A model generated the notes under the pieces. The model saw only the letters and a list, made by a program, of their open reading frames with translations. It ran no database searches and was not told the origin of the DNA. From Polytrichum commune (Eukaryota; Streptophyta; Polytrichopsida; Polytrichales; Polytrichaceae): DNA of 64,000 nt. Shown here one piece after another: positions 12,140-24,470 of the stretch. Each line of letters starts with the position of its first letter. The stretch's first letter is position 1. The translations under genes were made by a program, and so were the position numbers. The DNA lies in contig OX485804.1 in the NCBI GenBank assembly GCA_950295325.1, positions 10,852,001 through 10,916,000 of the forward strand, written 5' to 3'.

Positions 12140-13864
12140 TTCTAGGCGAAATGATCATGTGGGATATTGAGCACATGTGGGATATTGAGCACATGTTAGA
12201 CATTGAAATTTTGTAATTCAATATAGACATGCAAACAAACATCACCTAAGAGGTGTCGTTCAACAAGTTAGAAATTCATGTAAGGTTGAATTAGTGGAAA
12301 TATGTCTATGGCCTTATGGACGTTTGGGACGGAACCAATAGCCCTAACATGCAAGATGTGTTTTGTCATTCCCAACTCTTGGGGTTGGTTATTGGGAACC
12401 ACATGCAAACTTGTTCCCAAGCGGCTAGGGAGGCAAAAACAATGGAGTTGTGAGCCTTCAATGAAAGTAGGAATGAGGTGAGATGCAAAATCCTTCAAGT
12501 ACAAATCTAAATGGTGCAAGCTCGCGTCCCAGCCAACTCATACCAATGAGAGCAAACTCTTAATCTTATTAACTTTTTGAACACATAGTACCCAGATAGG
12601 CCTAGGAATATGATGCATTATCTTTTATCCAATTGTACATAATGCATAAATAACATGAATGCATAGATTATAACCAATCTTGTGCTCACAATCACCTTTG
12701 AGATTGATGTCAATTTGTTGCCGCTCAATGTGATTTGCTCTAGAGTCGGGTCTCGCAAACACGTAATAAATTCATGGATGTCAACCTCAAATGCATGGGA
12801 CTCCGCACTTGGATCAAATGGGTATAAAAATGAGGTGGGTGTATCAAGTTGATACAAATATTTATTTAAAATGATTGACATGTTTGTTCTCAAAAAATAG
12901 CATAATGAAATTGTCATACATGCATTCACCATTATATTTGTAATCATATAGTGTATATTACCTACATTGCAATGTCCATAAGCATATGTCCAAGTATGAT
13001 CCATATACTAAACTCTTGACAGTCTGGTAGGGCTAGGCTTGTACTCTTTGTAAACCAAATATTGTTTTTGGTGTGCGGTGCATCGGTTGAACCCCCGATG
13101 GATTGGGAGAGGCACAAAATGTTCTGTGGTTTGGTAGAACCGCCACAAGGTCACATAGTTCTTTCAAAAATATGATTGATCTTTTCTTTGCTAAAGGACA
13201 TCTTGAAAGTCCTTGAATAAATGCCATGGGAAAACTTCCTCCTTGTCACTGATGCGACATGCCGGTCTCTCTTGGGAGTCTCAGTATCCATGTTGGAGAC
13301 CATCAACCTTTCTCCTCGGTAATTGAACCCAATAGAATTTACTGAATTCTTGAATAAGTCGTAAGACTTTGAAGCTGTCGATGGCCTTGGTCGACTACTG
13401 CCCAACAACTGACATGGGTGGTCAACTACTGCCTTATAGCCAACTTTTTCAGTCAACTACTCTAGTGGATTGCTACTAACAATCAACTTCTAAGAAAGAA
13501 AGGAAAAAAAACTCAAAATTTTTTTAAAAAAAAACTTGACTTTATGATCTTATCAGATGCATGATCTAACTTTTTTTTTAAATGGATTTCTTGGATTTTT
13601 TTTTTTCCTATATGTTCATTGTTGATTTCTAGTAGCAGTAGACTAGAAAAGAAAAGAAAAGAAATTCATAAAGTTTTTGGACCATTACATCTTGCATCCA
13701 ACAAGATCTTACAGTCTATATTATTATTTTATTTTTTGCTTTTGCAATCAAACATCACATCGACTACAAAGTAGCAGTTGACCAAACCTTTGACTGGTGG
13801 TTTAACTACCCCCCCCCCCACCGAACTGTCGTTTTTGGGTTCAACACCACATCACTGTCACATG
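12140..13864. other. Remnant sequence with minus-strand ORF pieces
   Basis: Minus-strand open segments at 12,618-13,004 (128 codons) and 13,151-13,456 (101 codons) look partly protein-like, for example FEVDIHEFITCLRDPTLEQI followed by a plausible AAG/GTGATT donor. I do not recognise them and cannot join them. They are probably dead exons of the 8.8-13.9 kb element. A G/C homopolymer lies near 13,810-13,821. Confidence 0.35.
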
Positions 13865-13890
13865 ACATGACAGATACAAACGTGAAATCC

Positions 13891-14295
13891 TTGGATATGG
13901 TTGCAATTCCATTTGTAAAATCCTTACCAGGAATTCAACGATTCAAACATGATGTCACATATATAGCACTGCTCACTCATAATTTATTGTCATGAGTTTT
14001 TTACTTTAAATGAATAAATGTAATTATGAAATACCATCATTAAAGCGACTTGTTGAGAGGTGTTTGTTCCAAGTTTACTATAAAAATTCCATTCAAAATT
14101 CTTTGGTAAACTTCATTATTACTATATGGATTAAAATTTTCTTTATACACCGATATATGCATTTATGCAATTACAAATAGGTTGCTACTTTACCCATGAA
14201 AACAACCTTCAATTAGAACCAAATCACATATTAAAATTTTCTTTTTCTATCAAAGAAAAGAGTTCATATTTTTGTACAACAACCACAATAAAATA
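13891..14295. other. Intergenic DNA, no gene seen
   Basis: AT-rich sequence without recognisable features, forming the left flank of the LINE insertion that follows. The first part of an apparent ORF starting at 14,165 lies in this flank and joins the LINE only by chance. Confidence 0.5.
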
Positions 14296-14307
14296 TATCA
14301 CAAGTCC

Positions 14308-14711
14308 CAACCCATTAATTAACAACATACAAAATCAAGGATGGAAAATGAACCCCCTCATCACTATCACATCTGGCATTCAAGGAGCTATACACGAACA
14401 TTCCATTAACAAGCTAACCAACCTTAAGACCCCAAAGTCCAGCATCAAAACCCTCATGAAAAATATACACCAAAATGTCATTAAATATCTTACCTACCTC
14501 GTTCTCAACAAAAGAAAACTTGAAAATAAACAAGCTCCCATCACACCTCCCTAAAACACTGGGACTAAAACAAAACACTAGAGCCCACCTCCCAAAGAGG
14601 CATAAACCCTCATACTACAACACGGTTCGCCATGTTAAGTATTTGGATAACGGACTCATATTCATGCTAGTACCGTGTACATGCGTTATTTTTTCTTTTT
14701 CTTTTCTTTTT
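14308..14711 (+). mobile_element. 5'-truncated LINE insertion, 404 bp
   Basis: A 12-bp target duplication, TATCACAAGTCC, flanks it at 14,296-14,307 and 14,712-14,723. The insert begins exactly where similarity to the longer copy at 40,881-42,764 begins (CCCATTAATTAACA) and carries the last ~80 codons (for example KYLTYLVLNKRKLENKQ). It also has the same 3' UTR: GAGCCCACCT, then GCGTTATTTTTTC and a pyrimidine-rich tail. The tail is TTTTTCTTTTC-like and not poly(A). Truncation at the 5' end is usual for target-primed reverse transcription. Confidence 0.9.
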
Positions 14712-14723
14712 TATCACAAGTCC

Positions 14724-15151
14724 TCAAAAAAAGTTATCCATGATAAATAAACAAAAATTCAAAATAATGTGGAATGTCAATAAATTAGTGTGGGTAGTAG
14801 GCAACACTAGGCATCAACCAACTCCCATATTTTGATACAAATTTCTACAGAGCACGGTGAAAACACATTTGTTACCATTGGATTGCAGTAGTCTAAGTTA
14901 TTAGGTCAAACAATTGGGGGGGGGGCTATGAGATCGTTTAACGTTACCCCAAAATGTCAAAAATATCAATTGTATCCCGAACTCTTGTCGGTTGGGCTTC
15001 CCAAAATATCAATGTATCAAAATGTGCCAAAAAAGATCATTGTCCATGAGTCTCATTTGACCATGACATGGTCACGGGCAGGTGGCCCACTAGGACGGTT
15101 CAACTTGAATGGGCAGTTGGATAAAGAATCCTTGAAACCATTTTAGGATGA
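14724..15151. other. Intergenic DNA, no gene seen
   Basis: No credible gene; a G-run lies near 14,917. The sequence GGGCCACTTC at the right border starts the next repeat-derived block. Confidence 0.5.
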
Positions 15152-16730
15152 AGGGCCACTTCACACACGAGACTGAGAGCCCGTGCCCATTACACTTCAA
15201 ACACTCTCGTTGGTGGGAAAGGCGGTGCCGGTCCAAGTTTGCTTCACACTACGCTTGAGGGACCAATGGAGTATGTGGATGCAAGGTGGATGTAAAAGTC
15301 TACATGGATTTCTACGTGGCATCGAATGGATCATGTTTCATGGTCACTTGGACTGATTTCAAAAACCACCTCTTCGAGGTAGGCCTATGTGGTACTTTTG
15401 GGCCACCCCCTTTCGAGGGAGCCTAAAAGTATCACACAAGCCCTTCGGTGAAGGTGGCCTGCATTTGCAGGCGCCCAAGCCGAACCCGGATGATAGGTGT
15501 ATAACGTGAGTAGTTAGATTTTTAAGGGAGATTAAATATGCGTCGTAGTACCTCCGGAGGTTAGGCCTTAGTTTTTTACTAGTGTGGCTTTAAACTCCAC
15601 TAACCAATTTCATATCTAGTTCTAACCTTAACCTACAACCTATTCTACGCGCAGACGCACCAGCCTTGAAACCAAGGCAATCCTAATTTGTGAATTGGGA
15701 TGGTTCTGATACACCCAACCGGGTGTGACTCATACCACCCTAACTCAACGAACGGAATAACGACAATTTGATGGACCATTCAATTCTTCCTATTTCTTTA
15801 TTTAGTTCTATTTAGTTTTCTAAGCGGGGGAACTTGGCCTAAGTCCCACCCTTCACACAAATTCCTTCTTAATTACTTACTTTTGTTTGCACGTCCTAAC
15901 TTACTACATTAACATATTAGGCATCACCCCTTACCTCGGGTCTCTTGCCAACAAGGGTTTACGATTTATTTTGTATGTTTTGATTGTTAAATGTGTTTAC
16001 ACTGGATAGACCACGAAATGCAACTCAATGGGACCAGGGTGACGGACGACCTATAGGTTCAACCTGTTGCGCAATCTTCATAAATTGGGGCCATTACTCC
16101 CAATCTATGGGGCCAACAACATAATAGTGGATTCGCGGGTCATTAACCCCACCTTTCCACCAACAACATTCAGAGTGGTCGTGTCGGTGATTAATCCGAC
16201 TTACCACACACGAAACTTGCTAATAAATGAAGCTACTACCACAAAACATACCAAGGGCCCCCGAAAACAATGGAATTGGGTACTCCCTTGGCGGTCAAGT
16301 GGTCAAGCCACTTGACCTTACGAGATAGGTGAGTGGGTTTAGAGATGCGTACCTTAGCCGTGCTCCCTCCAATCCTAAATGGAAGGCTTAAGGTTAGTTA
16401 ATTTACCTCAATTTTCCTCGGTTGATTTGGGCTTGATGTAGGCCGAGCCGCTACCTCCTTCCTTGCTCCACTTTCCGAGCGTCGACCTTGCCTCCTTCTT
16501 TGTAACTAGTTTGGTAGTAAGCGTACCTTAGTTAACAATTAAAATATAAAGTGTTATTCTGCCCTGTAATTTAATCCTAAGCATAATATTTATACTTAGT
16601 GCACCAAATTATCTTTCCAATGATCTAAAAATCACTCTAATCGGATAAGAAATGCAAAAGTTATGAGGGTTGGAAGTGTGAGGTCGATTCAACCGACCCT
16701 TCCAACCCACCTATCTACCTTCTAACTTCA

Positions 16731-17400
16731 AAAATTCATAGCACATTCCTTACTACTTGGATCTAGGCTTTCCTTATACCATTGGAAAGCTATGAACAAG
16801 CTCTAACTAGAAAAATTATGACATCAGCAGGTTAAGCTAATAGAAATTCAGCGGACTCCTTGTAACACAGCAGTCAATCAAGAAGGCTTAAACTATGTAT
16901 CTCGCCTTCAACAATTCATATCTAATTCAAATCTTAGTCAAATCAAACGTTCTATATGACCCTGGAGAGATATTAAAAAGATGTATTTGATAAAAATATG
17001 TGATTAGAAAGGTAAGCCGAAGTGAACCCAGCAGGTCCTCTGTAATGCAGCAGTCAACCAAAAGTTCTCAAACTATGTGTCCCATCTTACACAATTCATA
17101 TCTAATTCAAATCATGCTCAAATCAAATGTTCTAAGCCATTTTGGAAAGCTACACAAAAGTTCTACTTGGGAAAAATATAATTTCTTGGAATTAAAATTC
17201 CTATTGGGCTCGCAGGTCTGATCCAGCAGCCGCTACCCACAAGACCACCCAGTTTTTCTACTCCATCTTTGAAAATCCATAACTAATTGTCATCTCAACC
17301 AAATCACAAATGGGAAACGGCTATGGATAGCTATATGAAATCTCTCTAAGAGAAAAATGATAAGTATCTTGTTCTAGCTTTTGAACTAAGCCTTCAGGGC
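16731..17400 (+). repeat. Imperfect ~180-bp tandem repeat, four units
   Basis: Units begin near 16,731, 16,913, 17,092 and 17,273. They share AATTCATATCTAATTCAAAT, a CAAATCAAA segment, GGAAAGCTA and a CAGCAGTCAA segment. Divergence is high between the outer units and lower between the two central ones. Confidence 0.75.
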
Positions 17401-17640
17401 ATTGGCAGATGAGGTCTATAATGCCTCTACTCAAAACTCTACCATCCAACCTACCTCTACAAAAGAAGGAATAATTTTGTTGGTGTGTTAATAAACACAC
17501 AACCTAACTAGGAGAGAGAGAGTAGAGGAGGTTCTCAAGCCTTTCTTTTAGACCATTGAGAATACATGCTAAGGGATTTTTCCTTAACTACATTGAAGCA
17601 GGGCTTCGCCCAAAAACTAGAGAAAGAGAGAGAGCTACAA

Positions 17641-17696
17641 GGTGGAAGGAGGGGTTTTTAAACCCTCTCACAAAAGGGTTGGACCCCTCCTCCACC
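17641..17696. repeat. Short inverted repeat
   Basis: GGTGGAAGGAGGGG at the left and the complement of GGTGGAGGAGGGG at the right form a stem of about 13 bp around an ~29-bp loop. Confidence 0.6.
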
Positions 17697-17974
17697 GGAT
17701 CCATTTTTCAAACCCTTTCCCGAAATTTTGGCTCGGGGGTTTTCCCGGTTGAGGTTGCCACCCTCTCGCCGAGGTGGCTCCGACAAAAAACCTTTAGAAA
17801 TCTTTCTAATTTTTCCGCCATCGAGTTGGCAAGGGGGCAAGTGGGCAAGTAGCCCCCTTGCTCTCTTTCTTTTTTGTCTTCAAAAGTCTTCAAGCCGATT
17901 TTCTCTTCTTACGTAAAACACCTCCAATAGTCTTGTGTGCCTCACACTAACTAATAAACTAACACTTGCTTAGC

Positions 17975-18056
17975 TAGCATTTACTAACATTTGCTTAATA
18001 ACTAGCATCTACTAATATTTGCTTAATAGCTAGCATCTACTAATATTTGCTTAGCT
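17975..18056 (+). repeat. 28-bp minisatellite, three copies
   Basis: TAGCATCTACTAATATTTGC-type units start at 17,975, 18,003 and 18,031, an exact 28-bp period with one to three differences per unit. Confidence 0.85.
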
Positions 18057-18530
18057 AGTTGTTTTTACTAGCTAGCACATTTTTTCTACTTTGCTATCTT
18101 CTAGCACTACTTAGTTTCATTTTGACCTTCCTTCTTCTAGGCTAAATGCTAAATGAACTAATTTTTCCTAAATTCCCTATCAATTCTAACTTTTAATGCT
18201 AACATTCTAACTAAAAGTGATCCCGCAGAGTGGTGGACCACTTAAAGGGTTCACAGCCTAACACAAAACCAGGAGACCATGGCACTCTGAACGCTCCCAG
18301 CCGTTGATTTATTCTATTTTGTGGTGTTTGAGGACCCGCATGGATAGAAATTTGTTGAAATAGCATTTGGTTGAGGGCCCGGTCGCATATGGCTTCACAC
18401 TACACTTGAAGGTCCGTGACCACAGTATTACATGATTTTGGAGGTGTCTTGGGACGGCCTTTGGACACTTTCTTTTGGGCTCTCACAATTTCATGGTCAC
18501 GGCTCTTGGCTTGTGTGCGAAGTGGCCCTA

Positions 18531-21500
18531 AGGTAGCTGACTCATTTTTTATCAGTTAAGCAATCTAGCATATCTGTGGTTTTAGGTATGAACAGAGAAA
18601 AATCCCCCATGTAGAGTAATAGAAATAAGAAGCAATTCAAATTTTTTTTCTCACAATGTATTTTGGAATAACCAAGTTACAATGAATTTTCTAAGTGGAC
18701 ACTCTCTTCGACCTTTATTTGTGATGTATGTTATCCTACTTCCAATCGCCAATTAATCATAAAACCGAGAACTCTTGATTCATATAATAGATAATTGTGG
18801 CACCTAAATATAATTTCAATATAAACCTAGTTGTCAACTTAACCATTGACATTTGGCTAGTTGGGAAGTTGACCATGACATGTCAACAATGATCAGAGAT
18901 TGATATTGTGTTGCACAAAATAGGATGGCCTAAGTTGCAAAAATAGAGTTGGTCTGGAATGGGTTGGCTACCCTAAGCCTTATTATGCCACGGATTTTTT
19001 GTATTTTCAAAATTAGTTATAAAGTAAGATTTGCAACCTTACTTTCATGGAAAAATGTTCATATAGAAGAATTGTTGACACAAAGTTGAAGAACACATCC
19101 ATATGGTTAGGCCTTTTACATAAGGTCATGTGATTAGTGTACTTATTTTTAAAGCAAAACCTAAGAAAAAACTTAATGAAATGAAGATGACATTAGTTTG
19201 TGTAAGCATGTTGTGGATATGTTCATTTATGAAGACTTATGATTTTTCCTAAAATACATGAAAGAATATGATGCTTTGTGAACATCATTAATCAATGAAA
19301 TTGGAAACTAGTCATTAAGTTCAACAAAGATGACATTTTATTTCAATTCTTTTGTCATGCATCCAAAATCACCTTGATGATACACATACCAAATTTGAAA
19401 TAAGAATCTTACAATTCACATTTCTTATAAATTTAGTAAACTGAATGCTATGAAAATTAACATTGACAAAAGCTCAAATGTGATATAATTAATTAATTAA
19501 TTAATTTGCAAGAAGAGAGAAAAATATTCTCAATAGCTCTCCTTTTAGAGATAAGCACCATTTGAGGGTTGCAAGTCCAGAGCCTTCACGAACATAGCGA
19601 ATTCGTTGGGAATCATTCACTAGTTAAGAGGTTGGCCATGAGCTTACTGGAGAATCATAAATCATATGGGAAACCAAAATTCACTTTTCAAACCTTCATT
19701 ATGAAGTAAACCTTGAACATTCCCCCAAACAAAATTATCTTTTCAAAAACGACCTCCAATTGATGCTAAGGGGATAGTACCCCCAGGCTTGAGACCACAA
19801 TGTGGTCTTCAGAAACATTTAGGGTAAGAAAGAGAATCTTCAATTTGGAATCTTATGAATTTGAAGTAAATTTCAATTTGGAGGGGAAATTGGACCAAAT
19901 GATATTACGTCAGTTTGTAGACTTGCAAATTATTATTTTGGTCTCCAATTGTAGATGAAGTAGAAATTTACTATGTATGGTTGAGGTTGTGATACGATTC
20001 TTTGGACATAATAGGTTCATTTTTGAATTTTGAGGCAGTTTAGGGTCACAAGTAGTGTAAGAACTATGAAATAATGAAAAAAATAGGCAATTAACGATTA
20101 TTTAGTGGAAATGAAATGAAATTGTTCCTTCTCAACTCACTGACCGTAGTCTAGAGTGGGAGAGTCACCTAGGAAAAACTACAGTCATGTGATTAATTAG
20201 GAGAACTTATGATTGTAACTATGGGCAGGCACACCGGTCAGGGAGAGAGGCTTTTGACTCGGCAATGACCATAGGCGGAAAGAAGAAGACATGATCAATG
20301 ACAACTACTTCTCATAGCTTCTTCCCTCATGTGAAAGCGAAACTATGGTCTGATACATTTACTGGGTGTAAAGCCCTATGTGATGTAAAAGTGCCTCTCC
20401 GTAATATAACATTGTGAATCTTATTTCATTTGATATGATTACACGGACCATAATCTTGGTTATGATCTTCTCAGTGAATGAAGTAAAGTAAAGATAGATT
20501 TGGCCGTGTTCTCGGCAGAGTCTCGGAAAAACCTCAAGATATAGAGAAACTAAGTTGTAAAATTATTCTTGCGAAAAGAGTAAATCCCCTCTCTCTTCCT
20601 GGTTTTGGTCATCTGTGTACATCAATCGAGGGGTGTCCAGAGTCAGAACAGAAGAGGAGATACTCATCAAGATTGATAGGGTTTAGGAACCCTCTCGAGA
20701 AGAGAGTAGACTGCGTATGGTCAACTGGACAGGACTATTGTCTGAACCATAAGTTAATTGGGTGTGAAGCCCTTCTTTCGCATACTTCTCTCCTTGAGTA
20801 ATAAGTGAATGCGAATGAGTGTTCTATGAAGCTTTGAGGAGTCCAGTGTCTTGCTTTTGAGAAATTAAGTTGAGTTGTAGAGTTGAGAAACTACAATGTA
20901 TGTCTCGTTAAGGTAGAAATACCATAACCCGTGAAAATAAGGTGATTTGCATTGAAGATCTGGTCTGACAATCATGAGATAATTTTCCAAGATAGACGAG
21001 AAGGATTCATGAAGAATGCAAGTTGTTTCATATTTTTCTGTCTTATACAAAAAATGCTACAATTTTTTAAAGTGGAAAGTTGTTCAAACCCCTACTCGTT
21101 CACTAGATTCTCCCTACACCGAACATGGTAATCCTCATTTCCATCCAGAACATCGCCTAAATCAATTACCTCATGAGTACATTAACACTTGACTCCCATT
21201 GGCTACACTAAGTGTACACGCATTGAAGTTGTTGCCGAGCCATGATCGGTCTTAGAAATGACACTTCACCATTATGACAGCGGTCTAGTGCACGGCCAGA
21301 GGGTGGTTAACGGGTTATGGTATTTCTACCTTAGTATCTCAATGCAATTCATGGTCATCTCTGAATCATCGTCATGGGGTGTGAAACCCCGAGTTTGAAC
21401 AAATAGATGTGGAGCGTAAACTTGTAATGACCATAGTTTGAGCGATCATTAGTCCTCTGTAGAATGAGGTCTTGGGTCCCTTACGGAGGCCGATGACACG

Positions 21501-22740
21501 TTGTGCAAAATTGAGAGAAGCCCAAAGATTGGGAGAATGACTCTCGGCATCGAAGAGGCTTGGGTGGGGAATTTGTAAAGTAGGTCTATGCTATGGTTTG
21601 AGGGGCTAATCACACCGGCCAGTTCAGATACCATTCATCGGCATCTCCAGATGTAATAGTGTGAAAAGTGGTGGGCCAACATCTACTTCTGAACATAGTC
21701 CCCAATAATTTCACGGCTGGAACTGGACGGAAAGTTTGGTGTGATCGGGGCATGAGAGGGAGGCAAAGAGCCAGGTAACGGAGAGACGTATTAAACGAGG
21801 GAGGAAGCGTGAAATTATCCCTTAACAATTGGGGGAGCAGTCCAAGAGCCATAATAAAAGGGAAGGAGGTCAAGTTAGTCTTTGAGAACTTGGCGCTTAC
21901 TTGTGACTAAAGACTATGGCCTACACTACACTATTTGAGATTGGTTGTTGAGGCTATGGTTGACATTCACTAGACTATGGACTAGGGGATTTGGACTCGG
22001 CCGCTTGGTTGAAAGTTTGCTTAGGTTTTGGTACTTAGTTCTCGTCACTTGCAGCCAGACTTTTGCAAATTATAACAACTATTTTTAAAGCATTAAGTTA
22101 AATGTTGGTTTGCTAATTCAAAAGAGATGAAAAGAGATTGAACACCAAATTGCTAGTTTTAATTAATCAATTTGAAGGCCTGAGCGGTGCACTTGAAAGA
22201 TGTTGTGAGCGAATGATAACTTGTGGTATGGTCTATAGTCATTGGACGCTTAAGGTAAAGACTATGAACTAAAACAAGGTGCCCTTGGCCTTGGGTTTAT
22301 GAGATTATTATTTACTGAAAAGACCATTGTTGAGCCGTGACTCCATGCCTTGCAAAATCATAATAAGAGAGATGTTATTGCGGAGTGTTGGTAGTAAGGG
22401 AGAGACTGAGCAATTGTATACACCGTATTGAGTGACCTCAATTACCCCAACCTCAATTTAATAAGTCCCAAAACTCACCTAAGAAGTTGTTTTCTCTAGG
22501 TTTGTCATACTAATTTCATTATGTAATCCTTGTAATGTATCAATCAACCTAATAGTGATACCTAGATGTTTTTGACACTTATTTAGTCTTCCCTATGTGG
22601 TTTTCTTAATTGGACCCCAAACCAAAAAACTATTTACAGAGGTTATGGATACAAACAATAAAATAATCAACAAGTAAAATCTATGGATGAATTCACCTAC
22701 ACAAACATGTTGCATGTTTTGACCGACATCTCATGTCCAT
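18531..22740. other. AT-rich intergenic DNA, no gene seen
   Basis: No ORF over 90 codons and no recognised motif. A (TTAA/ATTA)n run lies near 19,487-19,505. A recurrent phrase GGGTGTRAAGCCC/GGGGTGTGAAACCCC occurs at about 20,363, 20,758 and 21,374, suggesting an old internal repeat. Confidence 0.45.
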
Positions 22741-24470
22741 AAAAAGAGAAAGAAAAGAAAAAGGAACATCAATGCTATGACATTAACATGCAATATCCGT
22801 TTGCCACCTTCTGCCCATGTCTGCATGATCATGAAGGAGAAAAGTGGTTTAGTGCTTATTTTCATAGGTGGACCGTGGGTTAGTATTAATATCATAGTAA
22901 AGTTGTTAGTGTATTAGTTTTATTCAAGTAGGACCAAGGTTTGTTTCTTGTCTAGTTTTCTTTTGTTGAGGATGATATGTGTAAAAAATATGAGGGCAAG
23001 TTGTGAGAAGGTGTCCATTAGTTTATGTATTTTGTTTATTGGGATTTGGAGGTTCTATAGAGTGTTAGTGGTAGTGGTGTGTATGGATCCTCTTATCCTC
23101 ATGGTGATGATGGTTGGTGGTACAATTGTCCATCCCAATTGGGATAGGAGAGGGTGGAGGATGGCATATTTTTTCAATCTTCAGATTGTGACAGTTGTGG
23201 GGAATCTATCATTACAATAGGTGAATTCAAATATTTATTCTTTAAGATTCGGGCTAGGAGTGAAGGTATGGTATTGTCAGGATTGTAGTTTGTAGTTTTG
23301 TTGACGTTTGTGAGGGTAAAACATTGTGTTTTGGGGTGGGCTAGCAATGTGTTTGCTAGTGTGCATATTGCCTTGTTGTGTTGGTTGGTGCATTGATTTT
23401 TTTTTTTATTCTTTTAAAAAAATGCATCATGATAATACGTGGAGGCATGTGTTGTTTACTTGGGATGTTCATGTATTATAGGTTGGAGATATGTCTTTTT
23501 TGAGGGAATTTTTTTTTCTTTTTTTTTCTTTGTAATTACCTAAGTATTGTCCGCATTGGAATTTGTGGATTTGTGTAATTTGTGTGTTAGTGACCTAGGG
23601 GGTGCCCTAGAATATATTTGACCACTTTAAGTGGATGTCAAAGTTGGATAGCCATTTGCTTATGTAGGGTAATGTATTTTTTGCATGGGAGATGAGTGCA
23701 CTTTCGTGTTGTTTTTTCTATGTATCTTTTCAAGGTTTGAGTAGATCCGTCATGTTGTGTGGAAGTTAGTGGGATCAATGATTAGTATGGGGTCTAATGC
23801 CCTATTAGGTGGAAGGAGGTGACCAAGATGCGTTGTTGTTCCACCCCGCTTTTGGCTAGTGTATTTGCCTTGTCATTTTCAAAGATGTTTGTGTGGGCTT
23901 TGACATTTGGTATAATGATGTTATGTTGGGGTTTTTTTTTAGTATTTATGATGCGGGCTATAAGGAGTTTGTTGGGGTGATTGTATTGTGATGATGGGTT
24001 TTTGATGCAGTTGAGGAGTAGATACATGTTGTTAATGCTATCTTTGAAGATGTATGTGTCCCTAGTGAGTGTTTTAATTTGTTCTACTGCTAGTAGTAAG
24101 GTGTATAATTCAACCCTAAGAATAATTGGGTATCCAGGTTGGTGGGCTACAATGTTCATCTATAAAGGTTCATTAAACACTCATGTACCCGGGATGTTTT
24201 CGTTTCCTTCAGTGTTGGGGGTACTAATGAGCCGTCTGTGTAGTATGATTGGATAGGTGGGAAGCAGAATGGGCAGATGGTGGTTGTGGATGTTGGGAGA
24301 ATTGGTAAGTGGGCATAGGGCGGGGTTGGTAAGGGGGGTATTGCAAAGTGAGGGGTGGGATTATGATTAGAGGGGCAACATGAGATGGTTTGGGGGGGGT
24401 GGGGGTGTGGGGGGGGGGGGGGTGAGTTTGTTATCCAACTAGTCATCGTGAGAAATGATAATTATGGTGG
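22741..24470 (-). pseudogene. Decayed LINE copy (RNase H to 3' tail)
   Basis: Reading the minus strand, the order is YYTDGS, then RVELYTLLLAV, IFKDSINNMYLL and VKAHTN (RNase H motifs). Next come PYISKWLSN, YCNDRFP and LNKRKLDKKQ, ending in a pyrimidine tail near 22,741-22,766. This matches the better copy at 40,881-42,764 throughout, with many frameshifts and stops. The RNase H is inactive on paper: IYTD/IFTD has become IFKD-S and the final Asp of the GNEIAD motif has become Asn. No target duplication was recognised. Confidence 0.8.

Larger units (their letters stand above)
8787..13890. mobile_element. Old DNA transposon with degenerate TIRs (candidate)
   Basis: The left end reads GGATTTCACGT then TGTCATGT after a short gap (8787-8812). 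The reverse complement of the right end (13,865-13,890) reads GGATTTCACGT, then CTGTCATGT at the same spacing. Both ends are followed inward by a G-run and by related AGTTGAC/GTCGACT-rich sequence. I found no target-site duplication, so the boundaries and unity of this 5.1-kb element are tentative. Inside are decayed ORFs on both strands, a SINE-like sequence and a LINE fragment. Confidence 0.45.
15152..18530. mobile_element. Repeat-derived block with inverted ends (candidate)
   Basis: The left end GGGCCACTTCACACACGAG (from 15,153) and the reverse complement of the right end (to about 18,529), GGGCCACTTCGCACACAAG, are near-identical. Both are followed by GAGCC. A direct copy of about 26 bp (GCTTCACACTAC and CTTGA) also occurs near 15,238 and 18,393. 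The interior resembles non-coding parts of large plant LTR retrotransposons: AATTCATATCTAATTCAAATC-type tandem units, low coding potential and purine tracts. No target duplication and no primer-binding site were found, so element type is open. Confidence 0.35.

Noticed and set aside
15490-18235. Solo LTR with TG...CA ends
   Set aside because: A TG start and CA end can be chosen, but no matching 5-bp target duplication or primer-binding site was found.
23794-24159. Independent RNase H gene on the minus strand
   Set aside because: It is the RNase H part of a decayed LINE, continuous by similarity with linker sequence upstream and the LINE tail downstream.
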